Part shown: piece by piece, positions 1 through 11,151 of the stretch | Numbering within the stretch: the stretch's first letter is position 1 | How the letters are laid out: each line of letters starts with the position of its first letter | Origin: Acidobacteriota bacterium | GTDB taxonomy: Bacteria > Acidobacteriota > Thermoanaerobaculia > Multivoradales > JAHZIX01 | Length of the DNA: 42,876 bases | NCBI GenBank assembly: GCA_034211275.1 | Contig: JAXHTF010000024.1 | Span: 12,501 to 55,376, forward strand | Direction of reading: 5' to 3' | Notes under the pieces: model-generated | Databases searched by the model: none | What the model was told of the DNA's origin: nothing | The model's input: only the letters and a program-made list of their open reading frames with translations | Made by a program: the position numbers and the translations under genes

Positions 1-627
1 GAGCCCGAGGTCATCGAAGAGAATCTTGCGCGCCAGGGAGTAGCCGTTGGTGTGGAGTCCGGAAGAGGGCAGGCCGAGGAGGGCATCCCCCACCTGAACC
101 CGGCTGCCGTCGAGCAAGCGGGCGCGATCCGCCATGCCGACGATGAAGCCCACCAGCTCGTAGTCGCCGGGCTGGTAGAAGCCGGGCATCTCGGCGGTCT
201 CGCCGCCGAGCAGAGCGCAGCCGTTGGTGCGACAACCGGCGGTGACTCCCTGCACCAGCTCCACCACCGCCCGGGGCTCGAGCACGCCGGCCCCCACGTA
301 GTCCATGAAGAAGAGAGGCCGAGCGCCCTGCACCAGGATGTCGTTGACGCAGTGGTTGACCAGGTCCTCACCGACGGTGGCGTAGGAGCGGGCCATGCGG
401 GCCACCATCAGCTTGGTGCCGACGCCGTCGGCAGAGGCGATGATCACCGGCTCCTCCATCCCCGACAGGTCGGGGCGAAACAGGCCGCCGAAGCCGCCGA
501 TTTCGGTGAGCACACCGGAAGTGAAGGTGCCCCGGGCGAGGCGTTTGACCTCCGCCAGCGCTTCATCCTGGGCATCGATGTCGACGCCGGCGGCACTGTA
601 GGCTCCACGGGAGGAATCTTGGCTCAT
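1..627 (-). CDS. purM: Phosphoribosylformylglycinamidine cyclo-ligase (AIR synthetase), N-terminal part
   Basis: Catalyses ATP-dependent closure of FGAM to aminoimidazole ribotide, the fifth step of cytosolic purine synthesis. The visible 209 residues start at ATG 627 and run off the left window edge; the family is usually about 340 residues, so roughly the C-terminal 40% is missing. Recognisable family features are the Y-x-x-A-G-V-D-I start (residues 10-17), the glycine-rich GFGGLF segment and the ADGVGTKL nucleotide/metal loop near residue 70, followed by the NDILVQGA and GGETAEMPG motifs. It lies downstream of purF and an MBL-fold gene on the same strand, so it is probably the distal part of the purine cluster. 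No clear Shine-Dalgarno precedes the ATG. Identification is secure. Confidence 0.95.
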   Translation of the reverse strand, partial: MSQDSSRGAYSAAGVDIDAQDEALAEVKRLARGTFTSGVLTEIGGFGGLFRPDLSGMEEPVIIASADGVGTKLMVARMARSYATVGEDLVNHCVNDILVQGARPLFFMDYVGAGVLEPRAVVELVQGVTAGCRTNGCALLGGETAEMPGFYQPGDYELVGFIVGMADRARLLDGSRVQVGDALLGLPSSGLHTNGYSLARKILFDDLGL

Positions 628-688
628 GGTTGTTGGCTCGCTGCAATCATGGGTTTTGAGGTGGGGGCTTCCACAGGATGGGCGGCTG

Positions 689-1543
689 CTAGCTTACACT
701 CTCCCCCGCTCCAGCTGGCGCCTCCTCGGAGCTGGCGCTGTCCGGCGACCCGCGCAGTAAATCGTGGATCAGGTTGAGCTTGGAGAAATCTCCCAGGCTC
801 AGATAGCTGAAGAGCGATTCGGAGCCCACCAGACGCTTGCGAATCTGGCGGCTGGAGAGCCCCCGGCGATGGAGCTCCCCCACTTCACGGGCCAGATTCT
901 CCCAGAACTCGATCTTGCGCTCCAAGGCTCGGGTGGCCCGGTCCACCGGCCCGGCGTGGGCACAGAAGAGACGCTCCGGCTCCAGCGCCCGCACCCGGCG
1001 GAGGGAATCGAGATGCTGCCAGACATCCTCGATGCGGCGCAGGTAGGTCACCTTCGGATGTACATAGAGGTCGCCGGAGAAGAGCCAGCGGCGCTCTTCG
1101 TCGTAGAGGCAGACGTGGTCGAAGGCGTGCCCCGGGGTCGGGATGATCCGATAGCGGCGCCCCCGGTGCTCCAGCAGGTCGGACAGCGGCTGCGCCGTCA
1201 CCGGGCGCGGCCGGCGGCTCACCAACCGGCGGTAGAAGGGCAGCGCCGGAGCCCGAGCCAGCCGGGGGATCGCCAAGGACGAGGCGAGGATGGGCAAGGA
1301 CAGCTCCTCCCGCAGCACCGCGGCCCCGCCGACGTGATCCTCATGGTGGTGGGTCAGCACCACGCGCTCCAGATCCTGCTTCCGGGCCCATCCCAGCAGC
1401 CGGTCCGCGCCCTGGGGGTAGCCGGTATCGACGAGTAGCCCGTCCACCGAGTAGGCGTAGACCTGGTGTACCGGACGCCCGCGGAAGAGCACCGCCATAC
1501 GGGCATAGGCCAGGCCGTCGCGCTGGTGGGTTTCGAAGAGCAT
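689..1543 (-). CDS. Metallo-beta-lactamase-fold hydrolase (glyoxalase II-like)
   Basis: A 284-residue MBL-fold protein. The HxHxDH zinc motif is seen as THHHEDH at residues 64-70, followed by a later PTPGHAFDH histidine motif and an FSGDLY aspartate motif, so both zinc sites look complete. The C-terminal 80 residues are helical and rich in Arg/Glu, resembling the winged-helix-like tail found in LACTB2/glyoxalase-like MBL proteins. The substrate cannot be read from sequence. It sits between purF and purM on the same strand, 158 bp after purF, so co-transcription is possible. The chosen ATG at 1543 has no Shine-Dalgarno; an internal ATG at 1498 would also keep the whole catalytic domain. Fold assignment is firm, function open. 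Confidence 0.85.
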   Translation of the reverse strand: MLFETHQRDGLAYARMAVLFRGRPVHQVYAYSVDGLLVDTGYPQGADRLLGWARKQDLERVVLTHHHEDHVGGAAVLREELSLPILASSLAIPRLARAPALPFYRRLVSRRPRPVTAQPLSDLLEHRGRRYRIIPTPGHAFDHVCLYDEERRWLFSGDLYVHPKVTYLRRIEDVWQHLDSLRRVRALEPERLFCAHAGPVDRATRALERKIEFWENLAREVGELHRRGLSSRQIRKRLVGSESLFSYLSLGDFSKLNLIHDLLRGSPDSASSEEAPAGAGESVS

Positions 1544-1701
1544 GAGGTGAAGAGTCTGAAGAGCTCCGAGGCGAGGGACCCGGAGAGGAAAAGCCGGCCG
1601 CTTCCCCGTCGGCTTCCGGCCACGCCCTACCCCGCCCCAGCCGGCTCCCTCAGTTGGAATCGCCAGTCGGCACTCCCGGTCGAAATTGCCAGTCGGGATC
1701 T

Positions 1702-3096
<1,395 letters not shown>

Positions 3097-3221
3097 GTCG
3101 TTCCCCGTTCAGCCAACAGGTGAGCTAGCGGATGAGCTAGCAGGCTACTCGTGCCGAGTCTCTACCACCGTCCTGTCCGTCACTCCCACCGCTCCCGGCG
3201 CCCTCAGCCTCTCACAATTTC

Positions 3222-5501
3222 TCAGAGCCCCAAAGCTCGCGGCAGGGCCGTGGCCCAGATCCGATGGAGCTCCTCCACAGCGCGGTCGAAGCCACCGTCG
3301 TCCGCCTCCACGACCAGGCGCTCACCACCCACCTCACCGATCTCCAGCGCCGGTACCCCAGCGTCCTGGGCCGCTCCCAGCACCGTATCCAGCTGATCCG
3401 GAGGCACCGCGATGACGGCGCGCGCCTGACTCTCGGAGAAGAGCCCGGCGCCACCAACCGGGACGCGCAGCTTGGCGCCCAGCCCCCGGCCGAAGGTCGC
3501 CTCTGCCAGGGCCACCGCCAAGCCGCCGGTGGATAGATCGTGGGCGGTGTGCAGGAACCGCCGGGCGTTGAGGGAGCGCAGCAGCTGCGCCAACCGCGCC
3601 TCCGCCCCCAGGTCCACCCGCGGCGGACGGCCCTGTTCGAGATCGTAGAGCAGCCGCAGGTAGGCGGCTCCGCCGAACTCGCCGTGGTCCTCTCCCAAGA
3701 GCACCACCCGGTCGCCGGCGGCGGTGAAGTGGGAAACGGCGCCCCGATAGGCTTTCTGGTGGTCGAAATCGTGGACCACGCCCACCACCGCCACCGTCGG
3801 CGTCGGGTAGACGGCGCTGTCCTCGTTCTCGTTGTAGAAGGAGACATTGCCGGAGATCACCGGCGCGCCGAGGGCGCTGCAGGCTTCGGACATGCCGCGC
3901 ACGCACTCCCGGAACTGCCAGGAAATCTCCGGCCGCTCCGGGTTGCCGAAGTTCAAGCAGTCGGTGAGACCCAGGGGCTCGGCGCCGACGCAGGCCAGGT
4001 TGCGCACCGCCTCCGCCACCGCTTGAGCGCCGCCGCGGCGGGGATCGAGGTAGCAGTAGACCGGATTGACGTCGGAGGTCAGGGCCAGGCCCAGGCTGGT
4101 GCCCTTGAGGGTCAGGAGCGCCGCGTCGCCGCCGGGGCCGAGCACCGTGTTGGCGCGCACCGTATGGTCGTATTGGCGCCAGATCCACTCCTTGCTGCCC
4201 AGTTCCGGAGTCGCCAGCAGACGCTCCAGGGCGTCCCCGGCATCTTCCGGCGAAGGAACCTCCGGTGGCGCCTGGCGCTGGGCCAGGTCCGCCGGCTCCG
4301 CCACCGGCCTCCGGTACATGGGCGCCTCGTCGGTGAGGGAGCGCACCGGGATATCCGCCACCGTCTCACCGCCGAAGCGGATCACCGCCCGACCGTCGTC
4401 GGTGAGCTCGCCGATGGGCACCACTTCCAGCTCCCAACGCCGGTAGATCTCCTCCAGCACGCCCTCCTGACCCTGGCGAGCCACGATGAGCATGCGCTCC
4501 TGAGACTCGGAGAGCATGATCTCGTACGGGGTCAGCCCCGCCTCCCGCAGGGGCACCCGGTCCACATCCAGCCGAATGCCGACGCCGCCGCTGCCGGCCA
4601 TCTCGAAGGCGGAGCTGGTGAGCCCGGCGGCCCCCATGTCCTGGATGGCGACGATGGCGTCGGTGCGCATGGCTTCCAGACAGGCTTCGATGAGCACCTT
4701 CTCGGTGAACGGATCCCCCACCTGCACCGTCGGCCGCTTGGCCTCGCTCTCGGCATCGAAGGACTCGGAGGCCATGGTGGCGCCGTGAATGCCGTCGCGG
4801 CCGGTGCGGCTGCCGACGTAGAGCACCGGGTTGCCCGGACCGGTGGCGCGGGCGCTGAAGATGCCCTCCCGCCGCGCCACGCCGAGGGCGAAGGCGTTGA
4901 CCAGAATGTTGCCGTTGTAGCAGCGGTGGAAGCCGGTCTCGCCGCCCACCGTGGGAACGCCGACGCAGTTGCCGTAGCCGCCGATGCCGCGCACCACGCC
5001 GTCCACCAGGTAGCGCATGCGCGGCGCGTCGATCTCGCCGAAACGTAGCGAATCCATGCAGGCGATGGGCCGGGCACCCATGGTGAAAACGTCCCGCAGA
5101 ATGCCGCCGACGCCGGTGGCGGCGCCCTGGTAAGGCTCGATGAAGCTGGGGTGATTGTGGCTCTCCATCTTGAACACCGCCACCCAGCCCTCGCCCACTT
5201 CCACCACGCCGGCGTTCTCCCCCGGGCCTTGAAGCACGTAGGGACCCTCGGTGGGGAATTCCTTCAGATAGACCTTGGAGCTCTTGTAGGAACAATGCTC
5301 GGACCACAGCGCCGAGGCGACGCCGAGCTCGGTGAAGCTGGGATCGCGGCCGAGGATGTGGAGCAGCCGCTGATATTCCTCGCCGGAGAGGCCATGGGCC
5401 TCGGCGAGCTCGGCGGAGACCTCCGGCTCCGAGGCTAACGTCTTCGGGGACACCGTCTTAGGAGACACCGTCTTGGGGGACGCCGCTTTCGAATCGGCCA
5501 T
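3222..5501 (-). CDS. purL: Phosphoribosylformylglycinamidine synthase, PurL subunit (small form)
   Basis: ATP-dependent synthetase subunit converting FGAR to FGAM with ammonia channelled from PurQ. At 759 residues it is the small PurL type that needs PurS and PurQ, both encoded immediately upstream. Visible motifs are [34 protein letters not shown] and the second-half GNVSFYNE and HDLSTGGL segments of the PurM-like duplicated fold. ATG at 5501 overlaps the purQ stop by one base (TGATG); a GTG three bases earlier is possible. The N-terminus carries three tandem SPKT-type pentapeptides encoded by a 15-bp repeat (5440-5484), an unusual lead-in before the conserved domain. Tight coupling with purQ suggests translational coupling. 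Confidence 0.97.
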   Translation of the reverse strand: MADSKAASPKTVSPKTVSPKTLASEPEVSAELAEAHGLSGEEYQRLLHILGRDPSFTELGVASALWSEHCSYKSSKVYLKEFPTEGPYVLQGPGENAGVVEVGEGWVAVFKMESHNHPSFIEPYQGAATGVGGILRDVFTMGARPIACMDSLRFGEIDAPRMRYLVDGVVRGIGGYGNCVGVPTVGGETGFHRCYNGNILVNAFALGVARREGIFSARATGPGNPVLYVGSRTGRDGIHGATMASESFDAESEAKRPTVQVGDPFTEKVLIEACLEAMRTDAIVAIQDMGAAGLTSSAFEMAGSGGVGIRLDVDRVPLREAGLTPYEIMLSESQERMLIVARQGQEGVLEEIYRRWELEVVPIGELTDDGRAVIRFGGETVADIPVRSLTDEAPMYRRPVAEPADLAQRQAPPEVPSPEDAGDALERLLATPELGSKEWIWRQYDHTVRANTVLGPGGDAALLTLKGTSLGLALTSDVNPVYCYLDPRRGGAQAVAEAVRNLACVGAEPLGLTDCLNFGNPERPEISWQFRECVRGMSEACSALGAPVISGNVSFYNENEDSAVYPTPTVAVVGVVHDFDHQKAYRGAVSHFTAAGDRVVLLGEDHGEFGGAAYLRLLYDLEQGRPPRVDLGAEARLAQLLRSLNARRFLHTAHDLSTGGLAVALAEATFGRGLGAKLRVPVGGAGLFSESQARAVIAVPPDQLDTVLGAAQDAGVPALEIGEVGGERLVVEADDGGFDRAVEELHRIWATALPRALGL
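5440..5484. repeat. Three tandem 15-bp repeats inside purL 5' end
   Basis: Units at 5440-5454, 5455-5469 and 5470-5484 differ from each other at only two or three bases and encode repeated Ser-Pro-Lys-Thr-(Val/Leu) pentapeptides at the PurL N-terminus. Because the unit length is a multiple of three, copy-number change would not disrupt the frame. Confidence 0.9.
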
Positions 5502-6214
5502 CACGCCACCCCCTGGCCGAGAGCCGTCGCGGCCACTCCCACCGTGCCAGCGAGGAGCGGCAGGCCGTCGCTGTGACCCAGCACTTCCTCGGCACAGCGC
5601 TCCGGGTGGGGCATCATGCCCAGCACGTTGCCCCGGGCGTTGGTGATTCCCGCGATGCCACGGGCGGAGCCGTTGGGGTTGGCCTCCGCCGTCATCTCGC
5701 CGCCGGCGTCGACGTAGCGGAAGACCACCCGGCCCTGCTCCTCCAGCTCGTCCAGCGCCTCGTCCCGGTCCTGGTAATTACCGTCGGCGTGGGCCACCGA
5801 GAGCTCCAGCACCTGGCCGCGGCTCAGGCCGCCGGTGAAGGGAAGATCGTCCCGCTCCACCCGCAGGTAGACCTCGCGGCAAACGAAGCGCAGGCTGGAG
5901 TTGCGTACCAGCGCCCCCGGCAACAAGCCGGCCTCCAGCAGCATCTGGAAGCCGTTGCAGATCCCCAACACCAGTCCCCCCGCCTCGGCATGGCGGCGCA
6001 CCGCCGCCATTACCGGCGAGCGGGCGGCGACGGCCCCGCTGCGCAGGTAGTCACCATAGGAAAAACCGCCGGGGAGGACCACCAGCTCACAGCCGTCCAA
6101 ATCTTCCTTTTGGTGCCAGAGGAACGTGGTCTCCTGCCCCAGGACGTGCTTGAAAACGTGGTAGGCGTCGTGATCGCAATTGCTGCCGGGAAAGACGACG
6201 ACGCCGCATTTCAT
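5501..6214 (-). CDS. purQ: Phosphoribosylformylglycinamidine synthase, glutaminase subunit
   Basis: Class I glutamine amidotransferase that supplies ammonia to PurL. The 237-residue protein has VVFPGSNCD at the N-terminus, the oxyanion stretch [13 protein letters not shown], the nucleophile elbow LGICNGFQ with Cys86, and the C-terminal MPHPERC that provides the His/Glu of the triad. Length matches the family. The ATG at 6214 overlaps the purS stop as ATGA, and the stop overlaps the purL start, so purS-purQ-purL form a tightly coupled unit making the three-part FGAM synthase. Confidence 0.97.
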   Translation of the reverse strand: MKCGVVVFPGSNCDHDAYHVFKHVLGQETTFLWHQKEDLDGCELVVLPGGFSYGDYLRSGAVAARSPVMAAVRRHAEAGGLVLGICNGFQMLLEAGLLPGALVRNSSLRFVCREVYLRVERDDLPFTGGLSRGQVLELSVAHADGNYQDRDEALDELEEQGRVVFRYVDAGGEMTAEANPNGSARGIAGITNARGNVLGMMPHPERCAEEVLGHSDGLPLLAGTVGVAATALGQGVA

Positions 6215-6480
6215 GAGGCCGCTCCCGTCTTCGAGTCGGCGGGCTGGAGCTCGACGGTGTAGTCCTCCACCACCGGGTTGGCCAGCAGCTTTTGGCACAT
6301 GCTCTCCACCTGCTGGCGGGCGGCGTCCGGATCCTGGCCGGCGAGATCGATTTCGAAGCTCTTGCCGGCGCGGACCTCTTCGACGCCCTCGAAGCCGATG
6401 CGCTCCAGCGCTTGGTGAATCGCCTTGCCCTGGGGGTCCAGGATCTCGCGACGCGGGTAAACGGTGACGATGGCTTTCAA
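6211..6480 (-). CDS. purS: Phosphoribosylformylglycinamidine synthase subunit PurS
   Basis: Small bridging subunit (89 aa) that holds PurQ and PurL together in the small-PurL type FGAM synthase. The sequence [20 protein letters not shown], then [18 protein letters not shown] and [13 protein letters not shown], is the typical PurS beta-alpha-beta pattern. The start is read as TTG at 6480 because a GGAGGT Shine-Dalgarno lies six bases upstream and the protein then begins exactly at the family N-terminus; no ATG fits. The TTG overlaps the stop of the upstream hydrolase gene (TTGA), which suggests translational coupling to it. Confidence 0.93.
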   Translation of the reverse strand: MKAIVTVYPRREILDPQGKAIHQALERIGFEGVEEVRAGKSFEIDLAGQDPDAARQQVESMCQKLLANPVVEDYTVELQPADSKTGAAS

Positions 6481-7244
6481 CGCAATACCTCCAGCCAGGA
6501 AGTGGGACCGCTCTGTTCCGCCACCACGATCTCGGCCTGGCAGCCTTCGGTGTCCAGGGCCTCGCCGATGACGTTGGCGGCCAGAGCGGGAAGATTGTTG
6601 GTCTGAGAAAGATGATAGAGCACCACCCAGCGCAGCCGGTCGTTGACCAGCTCGGGGATGCCGTCCGCCGCCTGGCGGTTGGAGAGATGGCCATGGCGGC
6701 CGGCGACCCGCTGCTTGAGCACCCATGGGTAGGGTCCGTTGCGCAGCATCTCCAGGTCGTGGTTGGTTTCCAGGATCAGCAGATCCAGATCCCGCAGCCG
6801 GCCCCAGGCGAGGCGGCTGGCGCTTCCCAGATCCGCCGCCAGGCCCAGCCGCCGGCCTTCCTCGTCCTCCACCATCAACCCCACCGGCTCGCGAGCGTCG
6901 TGGGGGATGGCGAAGGGTTCGAGGCGAAAGGCGCCGATGACCGCCTCGGTGCCGGAGCTCAGGGTATGGGCGGGACGGGAGAGTTTGAGGCCATCGAGGG
7001 TGCCGGCGGTAGCGTAGACCGGCACCTTGTAGCGGCGGGAGAAGAGCTCGGCGCCACGGGCATGATCACCGTGCTCGTGGGTCAGTACCAACGCCTCGAT
7101 GGTCGAGGGCTCGAGATCGACGGCGCGCATGCGGCGCTCCAGGTCCCGACAGGAGAACCCGGCGTCGAGCAACACCCGGCGGCCGGCGGACTCCACCACC
7201 ACCGCGTTCCCTCGGCTTCCGGATCCGAGGACGACGACCCGCAT
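6477..7244 (-). CDS. MBL-fold hydrolase, YycJ/WalJ-like
   Basis: A 255-residue metallo-beta-lactamase-fold protein starting [14 protein letters not shown], the hallmark N-terminus of the YycJ/WalJ (VicX) group. Metal ligands are seen in LTHEHGDH (residues 54-61), AIPHDARE and ETNHD with a later HGHLSN motif. YycJ proteins act as DNA 5'-to-3' exonuclease-like enzymes linked to mismatch repair and the WalRK system in Firmicutes; that role is transferred by family only. Its stop overlaps the purS start, so it probably heads the purine operon. Its own gene starts 42 bp after the preceding phosphodiesterase-like gene. Confidence 0.85.
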   Translation of the reverse strand: MRVVVLGSGSRGNAVVVESAGRRVLLDAGFSCRDLERRMRAVDLEPSTIEALVLTHEHGDHARGAELFSRRYKVPVYATAGTLDGLKLSRPAHTLSSGTEAVIGAFRLEPFAIPHDAREPVGLMVEDEEGRRLGLAADLGSASRLAWGRLRDLDLLILETNHDLEMLRNGPYPWVLKQRVAGRHGHLSNRQAADGIPELVNDRLRWVVLYHLSQTNNLPALAANVIGEALDTEGCQAEIVVAEQSGPTSWLEVLR

Positions 7245-7286
7245 GACCTCAGCGTGCTCCTAGCTGCCCACCGGCGTTCGGCGGGA

Positions 7287-8051
7287 TCAGCTGAAATCGT
7301 AGGTTTTGCCCTGTTCCAGGAAGTGGACGTTGGAGAGCTTCAGCTCCGCGACCTCGCGCCGGATCTGGCTGGCGCAGGGCGGCTTGATGTGGTGCAGATA
7401 GACCGGCACATCGCGTTCCAGCTTGGCGAGCTCCTCCGCCATGGACCGGGGCGTCAGGTGCAGCGACAAGTCCGCCACTTCCTGCATCGAGTTGTCGAAG
7501 CTGGTTTCCAGACATATGGCCTTGAGGTCGGTCCTCTGATTGGCGATCTCCCACAGCCGCTGCGTGGGGCCGGTATCGCTCGACCATAGCACCGATGACC
7601 CACCGGCTTCGATGAGATAGCCGAAAGTGGGCACCACGTGATTGACCGGCACCGGCGTGAAGGTCACATCACCGATGGTCCGCGCCTCGTCCGCCTCGAT
7701 CTCGTGGAATTGCACAGAGGGTAGGAGGTGATTGGGCAAGCGGGAGAAATCCGGCCATACCTCGTTGTTGAAAAGGTATTTGCGGATCGCGTAAATGGTG
7801 GCGACGCTGGCGTAGATGTGAATCGGCTGGTCGGTCTTGCCGAAGACGTTCTCGATGAAGAAGGGCAGCGAATTGGTGTGATCCATGTGGGAGTGGGTGA
7901 GAACGATGGAGTGCACCGCCACCTGCTCTTCGATAGTCAGAGCCTGACTCAACGAACCGGCGTCGAGAGCGACGCGGTCGTTGATCAGCAAACAGGTCAT
8001 TCGGCTTCCGGCGTTCTCCCCGCCATAGCTGCCCAGCACGCGTATCTTCAT
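7287..8051 (-). CDS. MBL-fold protein, class-II cyclic-nucleotide phosphodiesterase-like
   Basis: The 254-residue protein begins MKIRVLGSYGGENAGSRMT and has the zinc motif LTHSHMDHTNSLPFF (from residue 51), followed by FTPVPVNHVVPTFGYLIE, a Ser-Ser-Asp-Thr metal site and a late YLHHIKP histidine motif. The HxSHxDH spacing with the SLPFF segment matches class-II 3',5'-cAMP phosphodiesterases (CpdP/PDE1 type), so hydrolysis of a cyclic nucleotide is the best guess; substrate is not proven. It is the first gene of the minus-strand run and has a recognisable promoter directly upstream. Confidence 0.8.
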   Translation of the reverse strand: MKIRVLGSYGGENAGSRMTCLLINDRVALDAGSLSQALTIEEQVAVHSIVLTHSHMDHTNSLPFFIENVFGKTDQPIHIYASVATIYAIRKYLFNNEVWPDFSRLPNHLLPSVQFHEIEADEARTIGDVTFTPVPVNHVVPTFGYLIEAGGSSVLWSSDTGPTQRLWEIANQRTDLKAICLETSFDNSMQEVADLSLHLTPRSMAEELAKLERDVPVYLHHIKPPCASQIRREVAELKLSNVHFLEQGKTYDFS

Positions 8052-8062
8052 GAGCTGCTCGG

Positions 8063-8092
8063 ATTGTACTCCTGGTCCACGATGGTGAACAA
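8063..8092 (-). promoter_or_regulatory. Sigma70-type promoter for the phosphodiesterase-like gene
   Basis: On the minus strand TTGTTC (8087-8092) and TACAAT (8063-8068) are separated by 18 bp. The -10 match is 5/6 and lies 11 bases before the ATG at 8051, so the 5' leader would be only a few bases. Predicted from sequence alone. Confidence 0.5.
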
Positions 8093-8112
8093 GGATTCCA
8101 TTGCAATTCAGC

Positions 8113-8147
8113 TATAAAGCCTCCGCCAGCACACGCCGGCGGAGGCC
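8113..8147 (-). terminator. Rho-independent terminator after the 965-aa gene
   Basis: A 9-bp GC-rich stem (GCCTCCGCC / GGCGGAGGC, 8119-8127 with 8138-8146) with a 10-nt loop is followed on the minus strand by TTTATAG. It lies 28 bases after the stop of the 8176-11073 gene and separates the envelope genes from the purine cluster. Confidence 0.75.
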
Positions 8148-8175
8148 TTGGAAGTTCCGATTTCGACGCTGAGGA

Positions 8176-11073
8176 TCAGAAGCGCGTTCCGATATAGAAG
8201 TCGGTGCGGTAGCCGTCGGAGGAGTCCTCGAAGTTCCACTGCTTCGACAGATCCCAATTCAGGTTGAGCCCGAAGAAGCGCACGCTGAAGCCGAAGCCGT
8301 AGGCGGCCACGCCGTCTTCCAACCGGCTGTTGTCGCTGTCGTAGAAGTTGAAGTCCGGCCCGTCGTCGAACCACGCGGCACCGACGTCGAGGAAGAAGCG
8401 GCCCCGGATCCCCTGGAATTGCAGGATCGGCGTGGCGATGTAGTCGATGAGGGGGAAGCGGTACTCGATGTTGGCGAAGGCCACCCGATCACCGCTCAGG
8501 GCCCGGTAATCGAAGCCCCGCAGGGTGTCCAGGCCGCCGATGGAGAAGAAGCCCGCCCGGTTGCCGTCGATGACGCCGGCGTAGAGCCGCATGGCGAGAT
8601 TGCTTCGCCGGGTGACCGGAATGTACTTCCGGCCGTCGACGGTAGCGCCCACGTAGAGGGTGCCGCTCTCGTCCAGATCCGGTGCGTAGAAGCCGTCCAC
8701 CCGCCAGCGCGATCCGCTCACCGGGCCGTAGGTGGCGAAGACGGTGGCATCGTTGATCAACGAAGCGGAAAGCTGCGGAAAATCGTCGGAGACGCTCTGG
8801 AACCCTTGGAGGAAGACGAAGCCCTGATCGTCTACGCCGAAGACCGGGTCGGTGAACTCGCGATAGAGGTAGGCCACGCCGACCTCCGCCCGGGTATTGA
8901 AGCTGAAGGGACGGATCAGCGAACCCTCGAGACCGGTGAGCTGATAGGCCTCCTCGATGCGGTCCAGATCCCCACGAATGGGGTCCTGGAAGGTATAGAA
9001 GAGCCGCTGATCGAAGAGCCTCACCTGCCATTGGGTGCGGTTGCGCAGGTTGAGATAGCGCAGGTCGAAATTGGCCAACGAGTTCTGGGAGTCAAAGATG
9101 CCGATGATGCGGCGATCCCCCAGATAGTCGGACATGGTGATGATCACCCGGCCGATGAAGGTCTGGTCGTCGTCGAAGCCGAAGAAGGCGTCGGCGTTCT
9201 CCAAGAAGAAGTTGAGGCCGCCGTACTCCTCGACGTTGGCGTCGTCGATGGCCACCTGGATATCCGGCTCGAAGGCGGGGAGCTCTTCGAGCATCACCGG
9301 CGCTTCCTCCAGCTCCGTGACTTCGGGATCGGTGAGAGGCTCGTCGATGTCGGCGACGTAGAGATCGAAGCCGTTCTTCCAATAGCCGGCGTAGACCAGA
9401 CGCTCGACACCATCGGGCTCGGTGAGCACCGTCGGCATGAAGCAGCCGGTGACCACGTCGGTGTACTGCAACACCTCACCGCTATCCAGACTCAGGCTGT
9501 GAATATTGTCCACGCCGGTGCGGTCGGAGGTGAAGTAGATGCGCTGGCCGTCGGGGGAGAAGGTGGCGTCGATGTCGTTGTACTCCCCGGAGGTCAGACG
9601 ATAGCGCTGGGACGGTTCGTCGAGACGCAGCCGGAAGAGCTGAGCGTATTCGTCGATGACCACGCTGTAGACCAGCCACTGACCGTCCGGCGAGAACGAC
9701 GGCGCGCCCTCGAAATTGGTGTCGTTGGTGAGGTTGCGCACCTCCAAGGTCTGGAGGTCGAGGGTAAAGAGGTCGAAGCTGCCGTTCTGGTTGCCGGAGA
9801 AGGCGATGGTCCGGCCATCGGCGTTCCAGGTGGGAGACAAGGGCTGCTCAACATCGAGATCGATGATGCGGTCGATACCGCCCTTGAGCACGTTGACCAG
9901 GATCAGGCTGCGCCCCTTCTCGCGCTTGGCGAAGAGGGCCAGCTGGTCGCCGTCGGGGGAGAAGGCCAGATCCCGGCCCATGGAGCGCGGCGACGAGACG
10001 AACTGGCTGCTGAAGTATTGGTAGTCGTTGGCGAAGCCCTTGGTGAGGTTGCGCAGCAGACGCCGCTTCTCGGCGTCGAAGAGCACCACATCGAGATCGC
10101 CCTTGTAGATGGCGAAGGCCGCCACCAGATCACCGGACGGCGAGGACACCGGCGAGATGGCCTGACCGTTGGGGGAGTCGCGAATGCGGAACGGACGACC
10201 GAAGTCCCCCGGCTCACCGGTCTCCACCAGCTGCGGCAGATACTTCTTGCGCAGCCACTGGCGGAATTCCCGGTCGAAATCCTCGGGCTCGATCTTGAAC
10301 GCCCGCTCCACCGCCCGATCCGCCCGCGAGCCGATGGTGTTGCGGAATTCGTAGAGGAAATCCAACAGTCCGTCCTGGCCCCAGCGCTCCTCGATGTAGT
10401 CGAAGGCGGCATGGCCGAAGCGGTAGGCGAAGAAGCCGCCGACACCGCTCTGGGTGATGGAGGGGATGGAGTCGTTGACCACCGCGTCGCGCAGATACAT
10501 GCGGTCGTAGGACTGCTCGTCCTTCGCCATGTAGCTGGCCATACCTTCCATGAACCACAGCGGCGGATTCACCGCCAGGCCCTTGGCCAGGCTGCCCTGG
10601 AAGAGCATCTGGTACTGGAAGATATGGGTCAGCTCGTGCTTGATCAGCCCCAGCAGCTCCGGATCCGGCATGTCCACCGGCAGCACCATGCGGTTGCGCA
10701 CCGGCGAGGCGAAGGCGCCCACGCCCTCCGGGATGAAGTTGAGGATGATGTTGTTCTGCTCGAAGGCGGAGTGGGTTTCGTAGAAGATCAGGGGCGTCGG
10801 CTCCTGAATCTGGAAGTCGAACTTCTGAGAGAGCTCGTCGTAGGCGCTCTCGGCGTAGGAGACCACCTTCTCCAACAATTCTTCGGAGTCCGTGTAGTAG
10901 TACACGTCGAAGTGCGGCGAGTGGTAGATCTGCCAGTTGAAGTCGCGGTACTGGACCTTGTTCTTGCCGAAGACGTCCCGGTATTGCCCCTGGGCCGGGG
11001 CCACGGGGAGTAGGAGCGCCACAATCGCGAGGATCAGAGCGGTGCGGAGAGTGCAGAGCAGTGAACGAGCCAA
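8176..11073 (-). CDS. Secreted gluzincin-like metallopeptidase / PD40 propeller / outer-membrane barrel protein
   Basis: A 965-residue envelope protein. Residues 1-30 form a signal peptide (hydrophobic core LILAIVALLL, Ala-rich end). Residues 35-280 resemble the peptidase MA-like domain, with zinc motif HELTH at 146-150 and WFMEGMASY supplying a third ligand, Glu175. Residues ~300-590 contain TolB/PD40-type repeats of the form FSPDGxxLxF (LAFSPDGDQLALF, PSFSPDGQWLVYS, ATFSPDGQRIYFT). The C-terminal ~350 residues look like a BamA/Omp85-type barrel and end in aromatic Phe (DFYIGTRF), as outer-membrane proteins do. The start is TTG at 11073 because GGGAGGT lies just upstream and the signal peptide begins there. 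It is followed by a terminator. The substrate is unknown. Confidence 0.85.
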   Translation of the reverse strand: MARSLLCTLRTALILAIVALLLPVAPAQGQYRDVFGKNKVQYRDFNWQIYHSPHFDVYYYTDSEELLEKVVSYAESAYDELSQKFDFQIQEPTPLIFYETHSAFEQNNIILNFIPEGVGAFASPVRNRMVLPVDMPDPELLGLIKHELTHIFQYQMLFQGSLAKGLAVNPPLWFMEGMASYMAKDEQSYDRMYLRDAVVNDSIPSITQSGVGGFFAYRFGHAAFDYIEERWGQDGLLDFLYEFRNTIGSRADRAVERAFKIEPEDFDREFRQWLRKKYLPQLVETGEPGDFGRPFRIRDSPNGQAISPVSSPSGDLVAAFAIYKGDLDVVLFDAEKRRLLRNLTKGFANDYQYFSSQFVSSPRSMGRDLAFSPDGDQLALFAKREKGRSLILVNVLKGGIDRIIDLDVEQPLSPTWNADGRTIAFSGNQNGSFDLFTLDLQTLEVRNLTNDTNFEGAPSFSPDGQWLVYSVVIDEYAQLFRLRLDEPSQRYRLTSGEYNDIDATFSPDGQRIYFTSDRTGVDNIHSLSLDSGEVLQYTDVVTGCFMPTVLTEPDGVERLVYAGYWKNGFDLYVADIDEPLTDPEVTELEEAPVMLEELPAFEPDIQVAIDDANVEEYGGLNFFLENADAFFGFDDDQTFIGRVIITMSDYLGDRRIIGIFDSQNSLANFDLRYLNLRNRTQWQVRLFDQRLFYTFQDPIRGDLDRIEEAYQLTGLEGSLIRPFSFNTRAEVGVAYLYREFTDPVFGVDDQGFVFLQGFQSVSDDFPQLSASLINDATVFATYGPVSGSRWRVDGFYAPDLDESGTLYVGATVDGRKYIPVTRRSNLAMRLYAGVIDGNRAGFFSIGGLDTLRGFDYRALSGDRVAFANIEYRFPLIDYIATPILQFQGIRGRFFLDVGAAWFDDGPDFNFYDSDNSRLEDGVAAYGFGFSVRFFGLNLNWDLSKQWNFEDSSDGYRTDFYIGTRF

Positions 11074-11151
11074 GGAGACCTCCCGTGCGCCGAGGCCTCG
11101 GCGGCTCGCCCAGGCCCGTTGATGAACGCCTCGAAGTTCTTGAATGAGGAT

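Noticed and set aside
8419-11013. 864-codon plus-strand open frame opposite the 965-aa gene
   Set aside because: Its product is a shadow of the GC-rich coding strand, with no domains and no ribosome site; the minus-strand gene has clear motifs.
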